Of a stretch of 57,754 nt of DNA, positions 16,399 to 24,289 are shown piece after piece. The DNA lies in NCBI GenBank assembly GCA_017642965.1, contig JAEPOJ010000020.1, forward strand, positions 1 through 57,754, in the 5' to 3' direction. Below the pieces are notes generated by a model that had not been told where the DNA came from, did not search any database, and saw nothing but the letters and a program-made list of their open reading frames with translations. The position numbers were made by a program, and so were the translations under genes. Positions within the stretch are counted from its first letter, which is position 1; the number at the start of each line of letters is the position of its first letter. The stretch is from Phycisphaerales bacterium. Lineage in GTDB: Bacteria; Planctomycetota; Phycisphaerae; Phycisphaerales; UBA1924.

Positions 16399-17328
16399 TC
16401 AACGACCGCCGCCCCGCCGATCCAGCTCGCGGGCCGCCTCGATCGTGTAGCGGGTCCATGGGATTTCGTTGAGGCGTTCTTTGCTGATCGGCTCGAAGGT
16501 CAGCTCGCATAGGCCGTATGTTCTGTCCTGAATACGCTGAAGCGCTGCGTCGATCTCAATGATGCGCTCTCGGTCTGAGGCGGCGAGGTTCAGGTTGAGC
16601 GACTGCTCGTAGCTTTCAGACCCTGCCTCGTCGAGATGCTGTGCGGTCCGGCTCGTACGCCCGGAATCGCTCCGCAGTGCCTCTTCTTCGAGGTTGTGAA
16701 CATCGCCAAGAAGCTCTTCACGCTTCCGGATCAGGATGACCCGGTACTTCTCGAGTTGTGTCTTTGTCAGCGGCGTCTTTTTACGTCGTGATGTGACGTT
16801 GTCGAGCACAGACGCGACCTGCTTGTTGTCTTTCCCGGAAGGAATCAGCGGCTTGATCGCGGGGCCGTTGGGGCCGAGCAGCAGGGGGCGGACGGGCACC
16901 TTGAACTCGGGCTTCTTGGCTTTGCTCGAGCGCTTCTTTTTGCCCGTATTGGCCTTCGACGCCGGCTTCTCGGTCTTCGCGGGTTCTTGCTTCTTTTCGC
17001 TCGGTGCGGCGGGCTTCGTCGAAGTTGCCTTCTTCGCCGTCTTCTTGGTGGCGCTCTTCTTCGTGCTCGATTTCTTCTTCGTTGATTTCGCAGCGGTCTT
17101 CTTCGCTGTCTTCTTCGTCGATTTCTTGGTCGTCTTTTTCTTTACAACCTTCTTCTTACTGACCTTCTTCTTCGCCGTTTTCTTCTGCGCGGTGCTCTTT
17201 CGCTTGGTCGTCTTCTTCGCGGGCTTCTTCTTTGTCGTCTTCTTCGAAGCACGCGGAGATTTCTTCGAAGTGCTCTTGCGAGCGGTCTTCTTCGACGTCT
17301 TCTTCTTTGTGACTTTTTTCTTCGCCAA
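16399..17328 (-). CDS. TraR/DksA-like regulator with long lysine-rich N-terminal tail
   Basis: The 309-residue product has two parts. Residues 1 to about 145 are almost only Lys, Thr, Ser, Ala and Arg in KKT/KKS/AKK runs, like a histone H1 tail. The C-terminal 140 or so residues match DksA/TraR: a coiled coil (YRVILIRKREELLGDVHNLE), then IIEIDAALQRIQDRTYGLCE and PISKERLNEIPWTRY. DksA binds the RNA polymerase secondary channel with ppGpp. The zinc finger has decayed: only one Cys (YGLCELTFEPI) remains where four are normal. No ATG exists in the first part; I chose the TTG at 17326-17328 (then AKKKVTKKK) because GAGG lies 8 bases upstream. Coupled to lspA downstream. Confidence 0.85.
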   Translation of the reverse strand: MAKKKVTKKKTSKKTARKSTSKKSPRASKKTTKKKPAKKTTKRKSTAQKKTAKKKVSKKKVVKKKTTKKSTKKTAKKTAAKSTKKKSSTKKSATKKTAKKATSTKPAAPSEKKQEPAKTEKPASKANTGKKKRSSKAKKPEFKVPVRPLLLGPNGPAIKPLIPSGKDNKQVASVLDNVTSRRKKTPLTKTQLEKYRVILIRKREELLGDVHNLEEEALRSDSGRTSRTAQHLDEAGSESYEQSLNLNLAASDRERIIEIDAALQRIQDRTYGLCELTFEPISKERLNEIPWTRYTIEAARELDRRGGGR

Positions 17329-17469
17329 GCGATTGCCCTCACGCAATTTGCGGCTGCAGGGTACGCAACCCCGCTATTCGGGCACAAGAGTAGGCGCACC
17401 GGGCATCTCAGTCAAAGACCGCCGAAAACGACCCGAACAGAACGCCCCTATCGGCTGAAAAATGAGGAT

Positions 17470-18501
17470 TCAGCCCGTCGCCGGTGCCGTTTCCTGCTCT
17501 TCGTGGTAGGAACCAAGCTTCCGGAATCGCTCGTAACGCCCGTCCACGAGCTCATCTGGGCTCAACTCGGAGAGCTCGTCCAACTGCTGGACAATCCAAT
17601 CCTGAAGCAGTTGAGCGGCCTGCTCGGGGTCACGATGAGCTCCGCCCAGTGGCTCCTCAATCACCTGGTCAACGATCCCGAGTTTCATGTTGTCGCGTGC
17701 CGTCAGGTGCAAGGCCTCGGCTGCAGCGGTATTCGTCTTCTCATTCGCCTCCTTCCAGAGGATGGCGGCACAGCCCTCGGGAGAGATGACGGAGTACCAG
17801 GAGTATGCAAGCATCGCTACACGGTCAGCTACGGCGATGCCGAGCGCTCCACCTGAGCCGCCCTCGCCGATCACGATGCTGACGATCGGGACTCGGATCC
17901 GAGCCATCTCCATGAGGTTTTTCGCGATTGCCTCCGCCTGGCCACGCTCTTCTGCACCAAGCCCCGGGTAGGCGCCGGGGGTGTCGACCAGCGTCACGAT
18001 GGGCAAGCCGAACTTCTCGGCCTTCTTCATTTTCTCGAGCGCCTTGCGGTACCCCTCTGGGTGGGCACAACCAAAGTGGCAGGCGAGTTTTTCCTGTGTC
18101 GTTTTGCCCTTCTGATGCCCGACGATCAGGCACTTCCGCCCACCGATCCGCCCGAAGCCGGTCACGAGCGCGGGGTCATCCCCGAAACGGCGATCACCGG
18201 AGAGCTCGCAGAAATCCCGGCACATGAACTGGATGTAGTCACGCGTTTGGGGGCGTTCCGGGTGGCGGGCGACCCGCACAGTGTTCCAGGGCGATAGATC
18301 CTTGTAGATCTTCTTCAGTGCCTTGTCTCGCTCTTTTACGAGCTTGGCGATGTCTTCCTCAGATGCCTGGGTGTTTCCGGCCTGCTCCGCGACCCCACCA
18401 AGCGCTGGGATTTCGGCCCCGCTGGTGTTGCGTGCTTGCGCAATCTTGGTCTCAAGTTCAATAACAGGTTTTTCGAAGGCAAGCTGGTAGAAACTCGACA
18501 T
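17470..18501 (-). CDS. accA: Acetyl-CoA carboxylase carboxyltransferase subunit alpha
   Basis: AccA with AccD transfers the carboxyl group from biotin to acetyl-CoA, making malonyl-CoA for fatty acid synthesis. The 343-residue product starts MSSFYQLAFEKPVIELE and has the family signatures GDRRFGDDPALV, IGHQKGK-like VGHQKGKTT, HPEGYRKALEKMKKAEKFG, VDTPGAYPG, IGEGGSGGALGI and SVISPEGCAAILWK. An insert around residues 24-50 lengthens it slightly relative to E. coli (319). AGGTG lies about 5 bases before the ATG and a -10-like TACAAT (18543-18548, minus strand) about 40 bases upstream. accD and the biotin carboxylase are not in the window. Confidence 0.96.
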   Translation of the reverse strand: MSSFYQLAFEKPVIELETKIAQARNTSGAEIPALGGVAEQAGNTQASEEDIAKLVKERDKALKKIYKDLSPWNTVRVARHPERPQTRDYIQFMCRDFCELSGDRRFGDDPALVTGFGRIGGRKCLIVGHQKGKTTQEKLACHFGCAHPEGYRKALEKMKKAEKFGLPIVTLVDTPGAYPGLGAEERGQAEAIAKNLMEMARIRVPIVSIVIGEGGSGGALGIAVADRVAMLAYSWYSVISPEGCAAILWKEANEKTNTAAAEALHLTARDNMKLGIVDQVIEEPLGGAHRDPEQAAQLLQDWIVQQLDELSELSPDELVDGRYERFRKLGSYHEEQETAPATG

Positions 18502-18581
18502 ACACACCTCAAATCGGGCTCGTATTCTGGTCAGGTCCGGTGAATTGTACCATCGATACCCGCGGAAGGGTACAGTCAGCC

Positions 18582-19418
18582 ATGACAACCCTCGATACAG
18601 CTGTTCTCTCTCTCGGTGCCGGCAATATGGCCCATGCCATCCTCCAGGGCGCTCAGGACGCGGGCGCTCTTGAAGAACACCAACTCGCCGTGCTCGACCC
18701 CAACGCAGACCGGCGGGCATTATTCACACTTGCTTTTCACTCGCACGAAGACGCGGCTCGATGGATCAACGCTCAGGACGGGGAAGTGCCGATGATCCTC
18801 CTCGCCGTGAAGCCGCAGAAGCTCCGTGAAGCGATCGAACCGCTGAGAGAAGCGTTACGAGCGCAGGGGTGCCGCCCATGCACATGGATCTCGATCCTCG
18901 CCGGATCACGGATCGACTCCATCCATTCGCTCGTTCGGGAACAAGACCGTGTCATCCGCGTCATGCCCAACACGCCAGCCCAGCTCGGCCTGGGCATGAC
19001 GGCGATCGCGACAGACAATGATCCCGATCCAAGGGATCTCGATCGCGTCCGGACACTGTTTCAGGCGGTGGGGGAGGTGATCGAGATCCCTGAAACTCTC
19101 ATGGACGCTTTCACCGCCGTTGCTGGCTCGGGCCCCGCGTACCTGTTCTATCTGGCTGAGGGGATGATGCGTGCCGCCAAGTCGATCGGCTTCTCTGCGG
19201 ACCAGGCCAACACCATCGTTCGTCAGACCATACTCGGATCGTCTCAGCTTCTCTCCGGATCTACAGACTCGCCCGGTGATCTGCGTGCCAAGGTGACCAG
19301 CAAGAACGGCACAACCTACGCCGCGACAACCACGCTCGATGATCAGGGCGTGATGGAGGCTGTCGTTGCTGCCCTCACCGCTGCAAGAGATCGAGGGCGC
19401 GAACTCGCGAGCGAGTGA
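18582..19418 (+). CDS. proC: Pyrroline-5-carboxylate reductase
   Basis: ProC reduces pyrroline-5-carboxylate to proline with NAD(P)H. The 278-residue product begins MTTLDTAVLSLGAGNMAHAI, giving the dinucleotide-binding G-x-G-x-M motif near residue 12. It has RVMPNTPAQLGLGMTAI and the C-terminal family signature VAGSGPAYLFYLAEGM and then SPGDLRAKVTSKNGTT. The ATG at 18582 is preferred over a GTG at 18540; TACAGT at 18571-18576 is 5 bases upstream with no SD, suggesting a leaderless transcript. The gene is divergent from accA. Confidence 0.95.
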   Translation: MTTLDTAVLSLGAGNMAHAILQGAQDAGALEEHQLAVLDPNADRRALFTLAFHSHEDAARWINAQDGEVPMILLAVKPQKLREAIEPLREALRAQGCRPCTWISILAGSRIDSIHSLVREQDRVIRVMPNTPAQLGLGMTAIATDNDPDPRDLDRVRTLFQAVGEVIEIPETLMDAFTAVAGSGPAYLFYLAEGMMRAAKSIGFSADQANTIVRQTILGSSQLLSGSTDSPGDLRAKVTSKNGTTYAATTTLDDQGVMEAVVAALTAARDRGRELASE

Positions 19419-19420
19419 TC

Positions 19421-20590
19421 TCAGAAATCACGGCGTGCGAAGATCCAGCAGCACAGGGCGAGCAGGACGCCCTCAAAGAGGAACGACGTGCCCAGGATCC
19501 ACAGGATCGATCGCTCACGCATCGCTTCTGCGACTGCCTTCGTCGCGCGTGGGTCGGCCATGGCAGGCATGTCTTCATCCGCACTGAAGTCGTCATTCCC
19601 CGTGCCCATGAGGCGGCTGAGCTCTTCGTCAGATATGAGATTGCGCTCGAGAAGCGCGATGGTTTCCTGGGTCTTCGGCAGGATGGTCTTTAGTGCAAAG
19701 ACCCGAGCGGACCATGTCGTCCAGGTCTCGACGGCTTCCTCGGCTTCCTCGACACGCTCACGCGATTGGCGGAGTGTGGGGTTGACGACCTCGAGTACAT
19801 CAGAGGCGTCTTCCGGCAGGGGCTCATCGCCTTCGCCCGGGATTGGACGACCTTCATCTCTCCATTGCTCAAGCCGAGTCTCCGCAAACCGAATCTGCGG
19901 TTCGATCACACCTTGACGGTCCTGCAACTGCAGCTTCCACCCCTCACGCTGTTGCAGCATGATGCTGTCACCGAGATTGACGACGAAGATCATGCTCCAA
20001 AACAGCATCGTGAGGAGCAGCGAAGCGATTGTCGATCGCGTCACGAGCCCGACCAACGCGCAGAAGGAGAAGAGGAAACTGAAGAATGCGAGCACGATCG
20101 GCAAGGCGAGGAACAGCCCGAACTCCCACGCTCCGCCGCGGATGCCGAGCACGACAAAGCAGCCGAACGAGAACACGAGGATCTGCAGCGCGACGAACAG
20201 CAGGCCGGTAAGGTACTTGGTCAGAAACAATCTGATCCGACCGATTGGCTTAGAGAGCACGGGCTCGATCGTGCCTCCTGAGATCAGATCCGGGATGATG
20301 CCCGCCGTGGAGACGAGCGCGAGGATCGTCGTGACCCAGCTGAGCCAGAAACCCGCTCCCCAGGAGGTGAACTGCAGCTTGTAGAACAACTCTTGCGAGA
20401 TCAGCCCGGTGTTGAAGAACATGCTCTCGAACTGCCAGTGCCAGAACGTGACGCCCTTCTGCGTGATTCCGAGTGAAGCAAAGATGATAACTGCGACAAG
20501 ATTCAGCGCCATCGTGATCCAGAACAGCTTCTTCGCGTTCAGCTCACGGTACGCGTCGATGAACAGGGCCTTGGTCTGCATTAGGATCAT
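19421..20590 (-). CDS. ABC-2 type transporter permease
   Basis: The 389-residue membrane protein starts at an ATG overlapping the ATPase gene stop (ATGA), so the pair is translationally coupled. It has about six transmembrane segments: one near residues 24-42 (FWITMALNLVAVIIFASLG), then LSWVTTILALVSTAGII, VALQILVFSFGCFVVLG, LALPIVLAFFSFLFSFCALVG and SLLLTMLFWSMIFVVNLG, and a last one at the C-terminus (ILWILGTSFLFEGVLLALCC). Between the fifth and last is a charged, coiled-coil-like loop of about 140 residues. Together with the ATPase it forms an exporter; the substrate is unknown. The layout fits permeases of ABC-2 type that have the ISGGTIEPVLSKPI pattern after the second segment. Confidence 0.87.
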   Translation of the reverse strand: MILMQTKALFIDAYRELNAKKLFWITMALNLVAVIIFASLGITQKGVTFWHWQFESMFFNTGLISQELFYKLQFTSWGAGFWLSWVTTILALVSTAGIIPDLISGGTIEPVLSKPIGRIRLFLTKYLTGLLFVALQILVFSFGCFVVLGIRGGAWEFGLFLALPIVLAFFSFLFSFCALVGLVTRSTIASLLLTMLFWSMIFVVNLGDSIMLQQREGWKLQLQDRQGVIEPQIRFAETRLEQWRDEGRPIPGEGDEPLPEDASDVLEVVNPTLRQSRERVEEAEEAVETWTTWSARVFALKTILPKTQETIALLERNLISDEELSRLMGTGNDDFSADEDMPAMADPRATKAVAEAMRERSILWILGTSFLFEGVLLALCCWIFARRDF

Positions 20591-21555
20591 GAGCGTCCCC
20601 CCTTCCGCTGCGCTCCTGGGCGAGCCCCGTCCGGGTGCTCCTGCACCGCCTTCACGAAGAGCTCCTCAAGCGATGGGCGTCGGAAGCCGAACTGGCGGAT
20701 GGTCACGCCGCTGGATCGCAGCACGTCGATCGCTGGTTGCACCGCGTCCGCATCGCTCGTGGCAAAGACCAGTTCGCTCGGATCGCTGGTTTTGATGGGA
20801 TCAATCCCGCTCAGTCGCTTTGAGATCGTCTCTCGGAGTTCATCGCTGATCGGTTCAAGCGCGCGGACCGCGAACCCGCTCTGCCCGTCCGTGAGTTCCT
20901 CGATCGTCCCCTGCTGACGCACAAGCCCATGCACCATGATCGCGACCCGATCGCACACCATCTCAAGCTCGCTGAGCAGGTGCGAGTTGAGGAACACCGT
21001 CCGCCCCTCGTCCTTCAAACGCAATAGCACCTCGCGGATGTCCTTGCGTCCGATCGGGTCCACCCCGTCTGTCGGCTCATCCAGAATCACCAGCTTAGGA
21101 TCATTCATCAGGGCCTGGGCTAGCCCTACTCGCTGACGCATGCCCTTGGAGTAGCTCCCGAGCTTCGCGTTCGCCCAGTCCTTCATCCCAACGACCTCCA
21201 GCAGCTCGTCCGCTTTGCGATTCCGCTCGGCACGCCCAACGCCCGACATGGCTCCGAAATGGCGGAGCAGCTGCTTGCTCGTGAGGTACTTGGGGAAGTT
21301 GTGATGCTCTGGGAGGTAGCCGACCTGACTCAGGACACCTTTGTCCCCGACCTTCGAGCCGAGAAGCGTCCCCTGACACTTCGTGGCCCGGATGACCGTC
21401 AGAAGCACCTTCACGAGCGTGGACTTGCCCGCGCCGTTGGGCCCGAGGAGCCCAAAGATCTCTCCCGAACCAACCCGCAGATCGACACCACGCAGGGCGT
21501 GAACCCGCCTGCGATACATCTTCTCTACGCCCTGAACGTCAATGACGGCTTCCAT
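20587..21555 (-). CDS. ABC transporter ATP-binding protein
   Basis: The ATPase has GLLGPNGAGKSTLVK (Walker A), LGSYSKGMRQRVGLAQAL (ABC signature), LVILDEPTDGVDP (Walker B), and LNSHLLSELE with the switch His. A Q-loop lies at QVGYLPEHHNFP. This is the CcmA/NatA type of ABC-2 exporters, with a C-terminal extension of about 100 residues that ends in RRPSLEELFVKAV. I chose the ATG at 21553-21555 (MEAVIDVQGVEKMY) because AGGAGG lies 7 bases upstream; an earlier ATG at 21576 lacks a SD. TACACT just upstream could be its -10 box. It is coupled to the permease by an ATGA overlap. Confidence 0.93.
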   Translation of the reverse strand: MEAVIDVQGVEKMYRRRVHALRGVDLRVGSGEIFGLLGPNGAGKSTLVKVLLTVIRATKCQGTLLGSKVGDKGVLSQVGYLPEHHNFPKYLTSKQLLRHFGAMSGVGRAERNRKADELLEVVGMKDWANAKLGSYSKGMRQRVGLAQALMNDPKLVILDEPTDGVDPIGRKDIREVLLRLKDEGRTVFLNSHLLSELEMVCDRVAIMVHGLVRQQGTIEELTDGQSGFAVRALEPISDELRETISKRLSGIDPIKTSDPSELVFATSDADAVQPAIDVLRSSGVTIRQFGFRRPSLEELFVKAVQEHPDGARPGAQRKGGRS

Positions 21556-21585
21556 CCATCGTCCTCCTGGGTTCATCCCAGTGTA

Positions 21586-22248
21586 CTACTTCTTTCGGGC
21601 GACGATGTGGAACACGTGCCAGTGTTTCGACACCCCGGAACAGTCTTGGCCTTCGCGCTCTTCCTCTTTCAGCAGTTCGATCTCGAAGGGAGCGAGCAGT
21701 GCCTCGATCTGATTACGCGTGAAGTGCGAACGATCCGGTATCGAAGCCCACGAATCCCGATCCCCAAACAACTGGCCCGAGAACCGCCCGCCGACATCGA
21801 TCGCGTCCACGATCCGGCCCCACATCGCCTCAAAGTGGTCCGGCGCACAGAACGGCAGCGAGAAACTCGCGTTAAGCAGATCACACTTTGGCAACTCAAC
21901 CCGTTCCAGCGACGCGAGTTGCATCGTCAGCCGCTCCATCGCATCGTGGTCATCCCGATGCATCAGGCGCGTCAACCCGTCCGGGTGCCCATCGATCGCG
22001 TGCACCTTCCACCCCTGCCGGAGCAGCTCCGCCGTATCGCGCCCCTCGCCGCACCCGAGATCCACCGCGAACCGCGTCCGATCGTTTGCTTCTTGCGAAA
22101 ACAACTCCAACGCGTGCAGCAGGGTATCCCGAGGCGGCCGACCCTGCGTCACCTCGAAGTACCCTGCCCAATCGCGCCTCGTCGCATACACAAACGCGGG
22201 CGTCGTGTCCCTCGTCTCGCCATCCGTTTTCTGTGGGAACTCTGACAT
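21586..22248 (-). CDS. SAM-dependent class I methyltransferase
   Basis: The product (about 220 residues) has the class I methyltransferase motif I as FAVDLGCGEGRDTAELL, preceded by a helical cap; motif II follows at KVHAIDGHPDG with the acidic residue that binds the SAM ribose. LPKCDLLNASFSLPFC and RIVDAIDVGGRFSGQLFG fill the positions of motifs IV and V-VI. This arrangement resembles TehB/UbiE-like small-molecule methyltransferases, but the substrate is unknown. Start at the ATG 22246-22248 (MSEFPQ) is chosen because earlier ATGs overlap the divergent UbiD gene start. It converges with nothing and follows the ABC gene only by position on the same strand. Confidence 0.83.
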   Translation of the reverse strand: MSEFPQKTDGETRDTTPAFVYATRRDWAGYFEVTQGRPPRDTLLHALELFSQEANDRTRFAVDLGCGEGRDTAELLRQGWKVHAIDGHPDGLTRLMHRDDHDAMERLTMQLASLERVELPKCDLLNASFSLPFCAPDHFEAMWGRIVDAIDVGGRFSGQLFGDRDSWASIPDRSHFTRNQIEALLAPFEIELLKEEEREGQDCSGVSKHWHVFHIVARKK

Positions 22249-22258
22249 ATCCTTCATC

Positions 22259-24289
22259 ATGTTTCGCGACCTGCACCAGTTTGTCGACCAACTCGAGCGT
22301 TCATCCGAGCTGAGCCGGATCTCCGAACCCGCTGATCCTGTCCTCGAGATTGCGTCACGCACGGACGCGGAGAGCAAGTCGCAAGCCCCAAAGCCCGGCT
22401 CAGCTTCATCCCAAACAAACGACCCCGAGTTCGCCCAACTCGGTGGTTCCGCCCTCCTCTTCGAGAAACCAACCGACGCGAGCTTCCCCGTCCTCATCAA
22501 CGCGTTCGGTTCGTACCGACGCATGGAGCTCGCACTCGGCGATCGACCCCTCGACGACATCGCCCACACCATCGGCGAGCTCGTCAAACCCGAACCGCCG
22601 CGCTCCCTCTCCGAAGCCATCGCGAAAGCGAAGCAGTTCGCACCCCTCCTCAAGATCGGTCCCAAACGCCTCAAGTCACCCGGCATTTGCCAGCAGGTCA
22701 TCAAGACCGGCGATCAGATCGATCTCACCACGCTCCCCATCCTTAAGTGCTGGCCCCTCGATGGCGACTTCGAATCCGTGGGCTACCCCGCCGGGCTCAA
22801 CGACCACATCCCCGATCTCGGACACCCCGATTTCGACGACAACACCTGGAACGAGCGATTCCGCGGGCGTTTCATCACCCTCGCCGGCATCCACACCATC
22901 CACGCCGACGATCGCAACGACCTCAAACCCAAGTCGCACAACATCGGGATGTACCGCATCCAACTGCTGGGCAAGAACCGCCTCGCCATGCACTGGCATA
23001 TGCACCACGATGGTGCTTCCCACTGGCGCTCATGGAAAAAGCTCGGAGAGCCCATGCCCGTCGCCATCGCGCTCGGCGGCCCGTCCGTCATGCCCTACGC
23101 CGCGACATGCCCGCTCCCGCCAGGGATCTCCGAACTCCTCATGGCCGGGTTCCTCCAGGGCAAGGGCGTCCGCCTCTGCCGCGCCAAGACCGTCCCGCTC
23201 TGGGTGCCCGCGGACTCCGAGATGATTATCGAAGGATTCGTCCGCACCGACGCCGGGTACCCCGGGTGGGACCCGCGTGAACCAGGCGCAGGACCACTCG
23301 GCGAGGGTGCCGTCTTCGAAGGCCCATTCGGCGATCACACTGGGTTCTATTCCATGCCCGATCGGTACCCCATCGTCGAGGTCTCCGCGTTCACCCACCG
23401 CGAGAACGCGATCTACCCGACGACAATTGTCGGCCTTCCGCCGCAGGAAGACTACTTCCTCGGCAAAGCCACCGAACGCATTATGCGCCCGCTCCTCAAA
23501 ACCATCCTCCCCGACATCGAGGATTACGACCTGCCCATGTACGGCGCGTTCCACAACGTCGCCAACATCCAGATCCACAAGCACTACCCGCTCCACGCCC
23601 GCAAAGTGATGCACGGCATCTGGGGTGCCGGCCAGATGGCCTGGACCAAGAACCTCTTCATCGTCGATCATGATGTTGATGTCCACGACCTCTCCGCCGT
23701 GATGACCGCCCTCTACCGCAACTGCAAACCATCACGCGACATCGAGAAGGTCTTCGGTGCTCTCGACATCCTCGACCACGCGGCTCCCCGCCTTGGCTCT
23801 GGGATGAAACTCGGGTTCGACGCCACCCGCAAAGTCCCCGGCGAAGACCTCGACGCAGAGCCCATCAACCCCCGAGACCAACTCCCCACAGAGGATCAAC
23901 GCCAAGCAGACATCAGCCTTGCGCTAGAGATCGAAGGCGTCCTCGAAGCTTCCGCCCCCGATCCAATCCCCGGCTGGCTCCTCATCCGCGCCGACCGCGA
24001 TGTCGAAGAACCCAACCACGCGGGGCTCGGACAACGAATCCTATCCGAACTCTTCAAATCCAAGACAACAACCAGGTTCATCGCGGTTCTGGGCCGAGAG
24101 ATCAATATCAACGACCACCACCGCGCGCTGTTCCATTGGGTTGCCAACTGCGACGCATCACGAGACGCCGTCTGGGATCAATCGCACGGTTGCGATCGTG
24201 TCGGGTTCGATGCGACTCCGAAGACCACCGACGATCAGCGTTTGAATCAACCCGTCCGGGCCTGGCCGCCGGTTCTTCCCGAGCATTGA
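22259..24289 (+). CDS. UbiD-family decarboxylase (long form)
   Basis: UbiD enzymes use prenylated FMN to decarboxylate aromatic or unsaturated acids, as in ubiquinone or menaquinone synthesis. This one is 676 residues, longer than E. coli UbiD (497). Family segments are KSHNIGMYRIQLLGKNRLAM, HMHHDGASHW, EGPFGDHTGFYS and DLSAVMTALYRNCKPSRDI. The active-site Glu-Arg-Glu positions cannot be assigned with certainty without alignment. The ATG at 22259 is preferred; the frame extends upstream over the divergent methyltransferase. CATATC lies 7 bases before it and no SD is present. No UbiX (prenyl-FMN maker) gene is in the window. A menaquinone role is plausible from the length but is not shown. Confidence 0.9.
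   Translation: MFRDLHQFVDQLERSSELSRISEPADPVLEIASRTDAESKSQAPKPGSASSQTNDPEFAQLGGSALLFEKPTDASFPVLINAFGSYRRMELALGDRPLDDIAHTIGELVKPEPPRSLSEAIAKAKQFAPLLKIGPKRLKSPGICQQVIKTGDQIDLTTLPILKCWPLDGDFESVGYPAGLNDHIPDLGHPDFDDNTWNERFRGRFITLAGIHTIHADDRNDLKPKSHNIGMYRIQLLGKNRLAMHWHMHHDGASHWRSWKKLGEPMPVAIALGGPSVMPYAATCPLPPGISELLMAGFLQGKGVRLCRAKTVPLWVPADSEMIIEGFVRTDAGYPGWDPREPGAGPLGEGAVFEGPFGDHTGFYSMPDRYPIVEVSAFTHRENAIYPTTIVGLPPQEDYFLGKATERIMRPLLKTILPDIEDYDLPMYGAFHNVANIQIHKHYPLHARKVMHGIWGAGQMAWTKNLFIVDHDVDVHDLSAVMTALYRNCKPSRDIEKVFGALDILDHAAPRLGSGMKLGFDATRKVPGEDLDAEPINPRDQLPTEDQRQADISLALEIEGVLEASAPDPIPGWLLIRADRDVEEPNHAGLGQRILSELFKSKTTTRFIAVLGREININDHHRALFHWVANCDASRDAVWDQSHGCDRVGFDATPKTTDDQRLNQPVRAWPPVLPEH

Noticed and set aside
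16736..17458. A 240-codon Phe-rich forward frame opposite the DksA-like gene
   Set aside because: It is the antisense image of the lysine-rich tail (AAG read as CTT and TTC). Composition is absurd for a protein and no SD is present.
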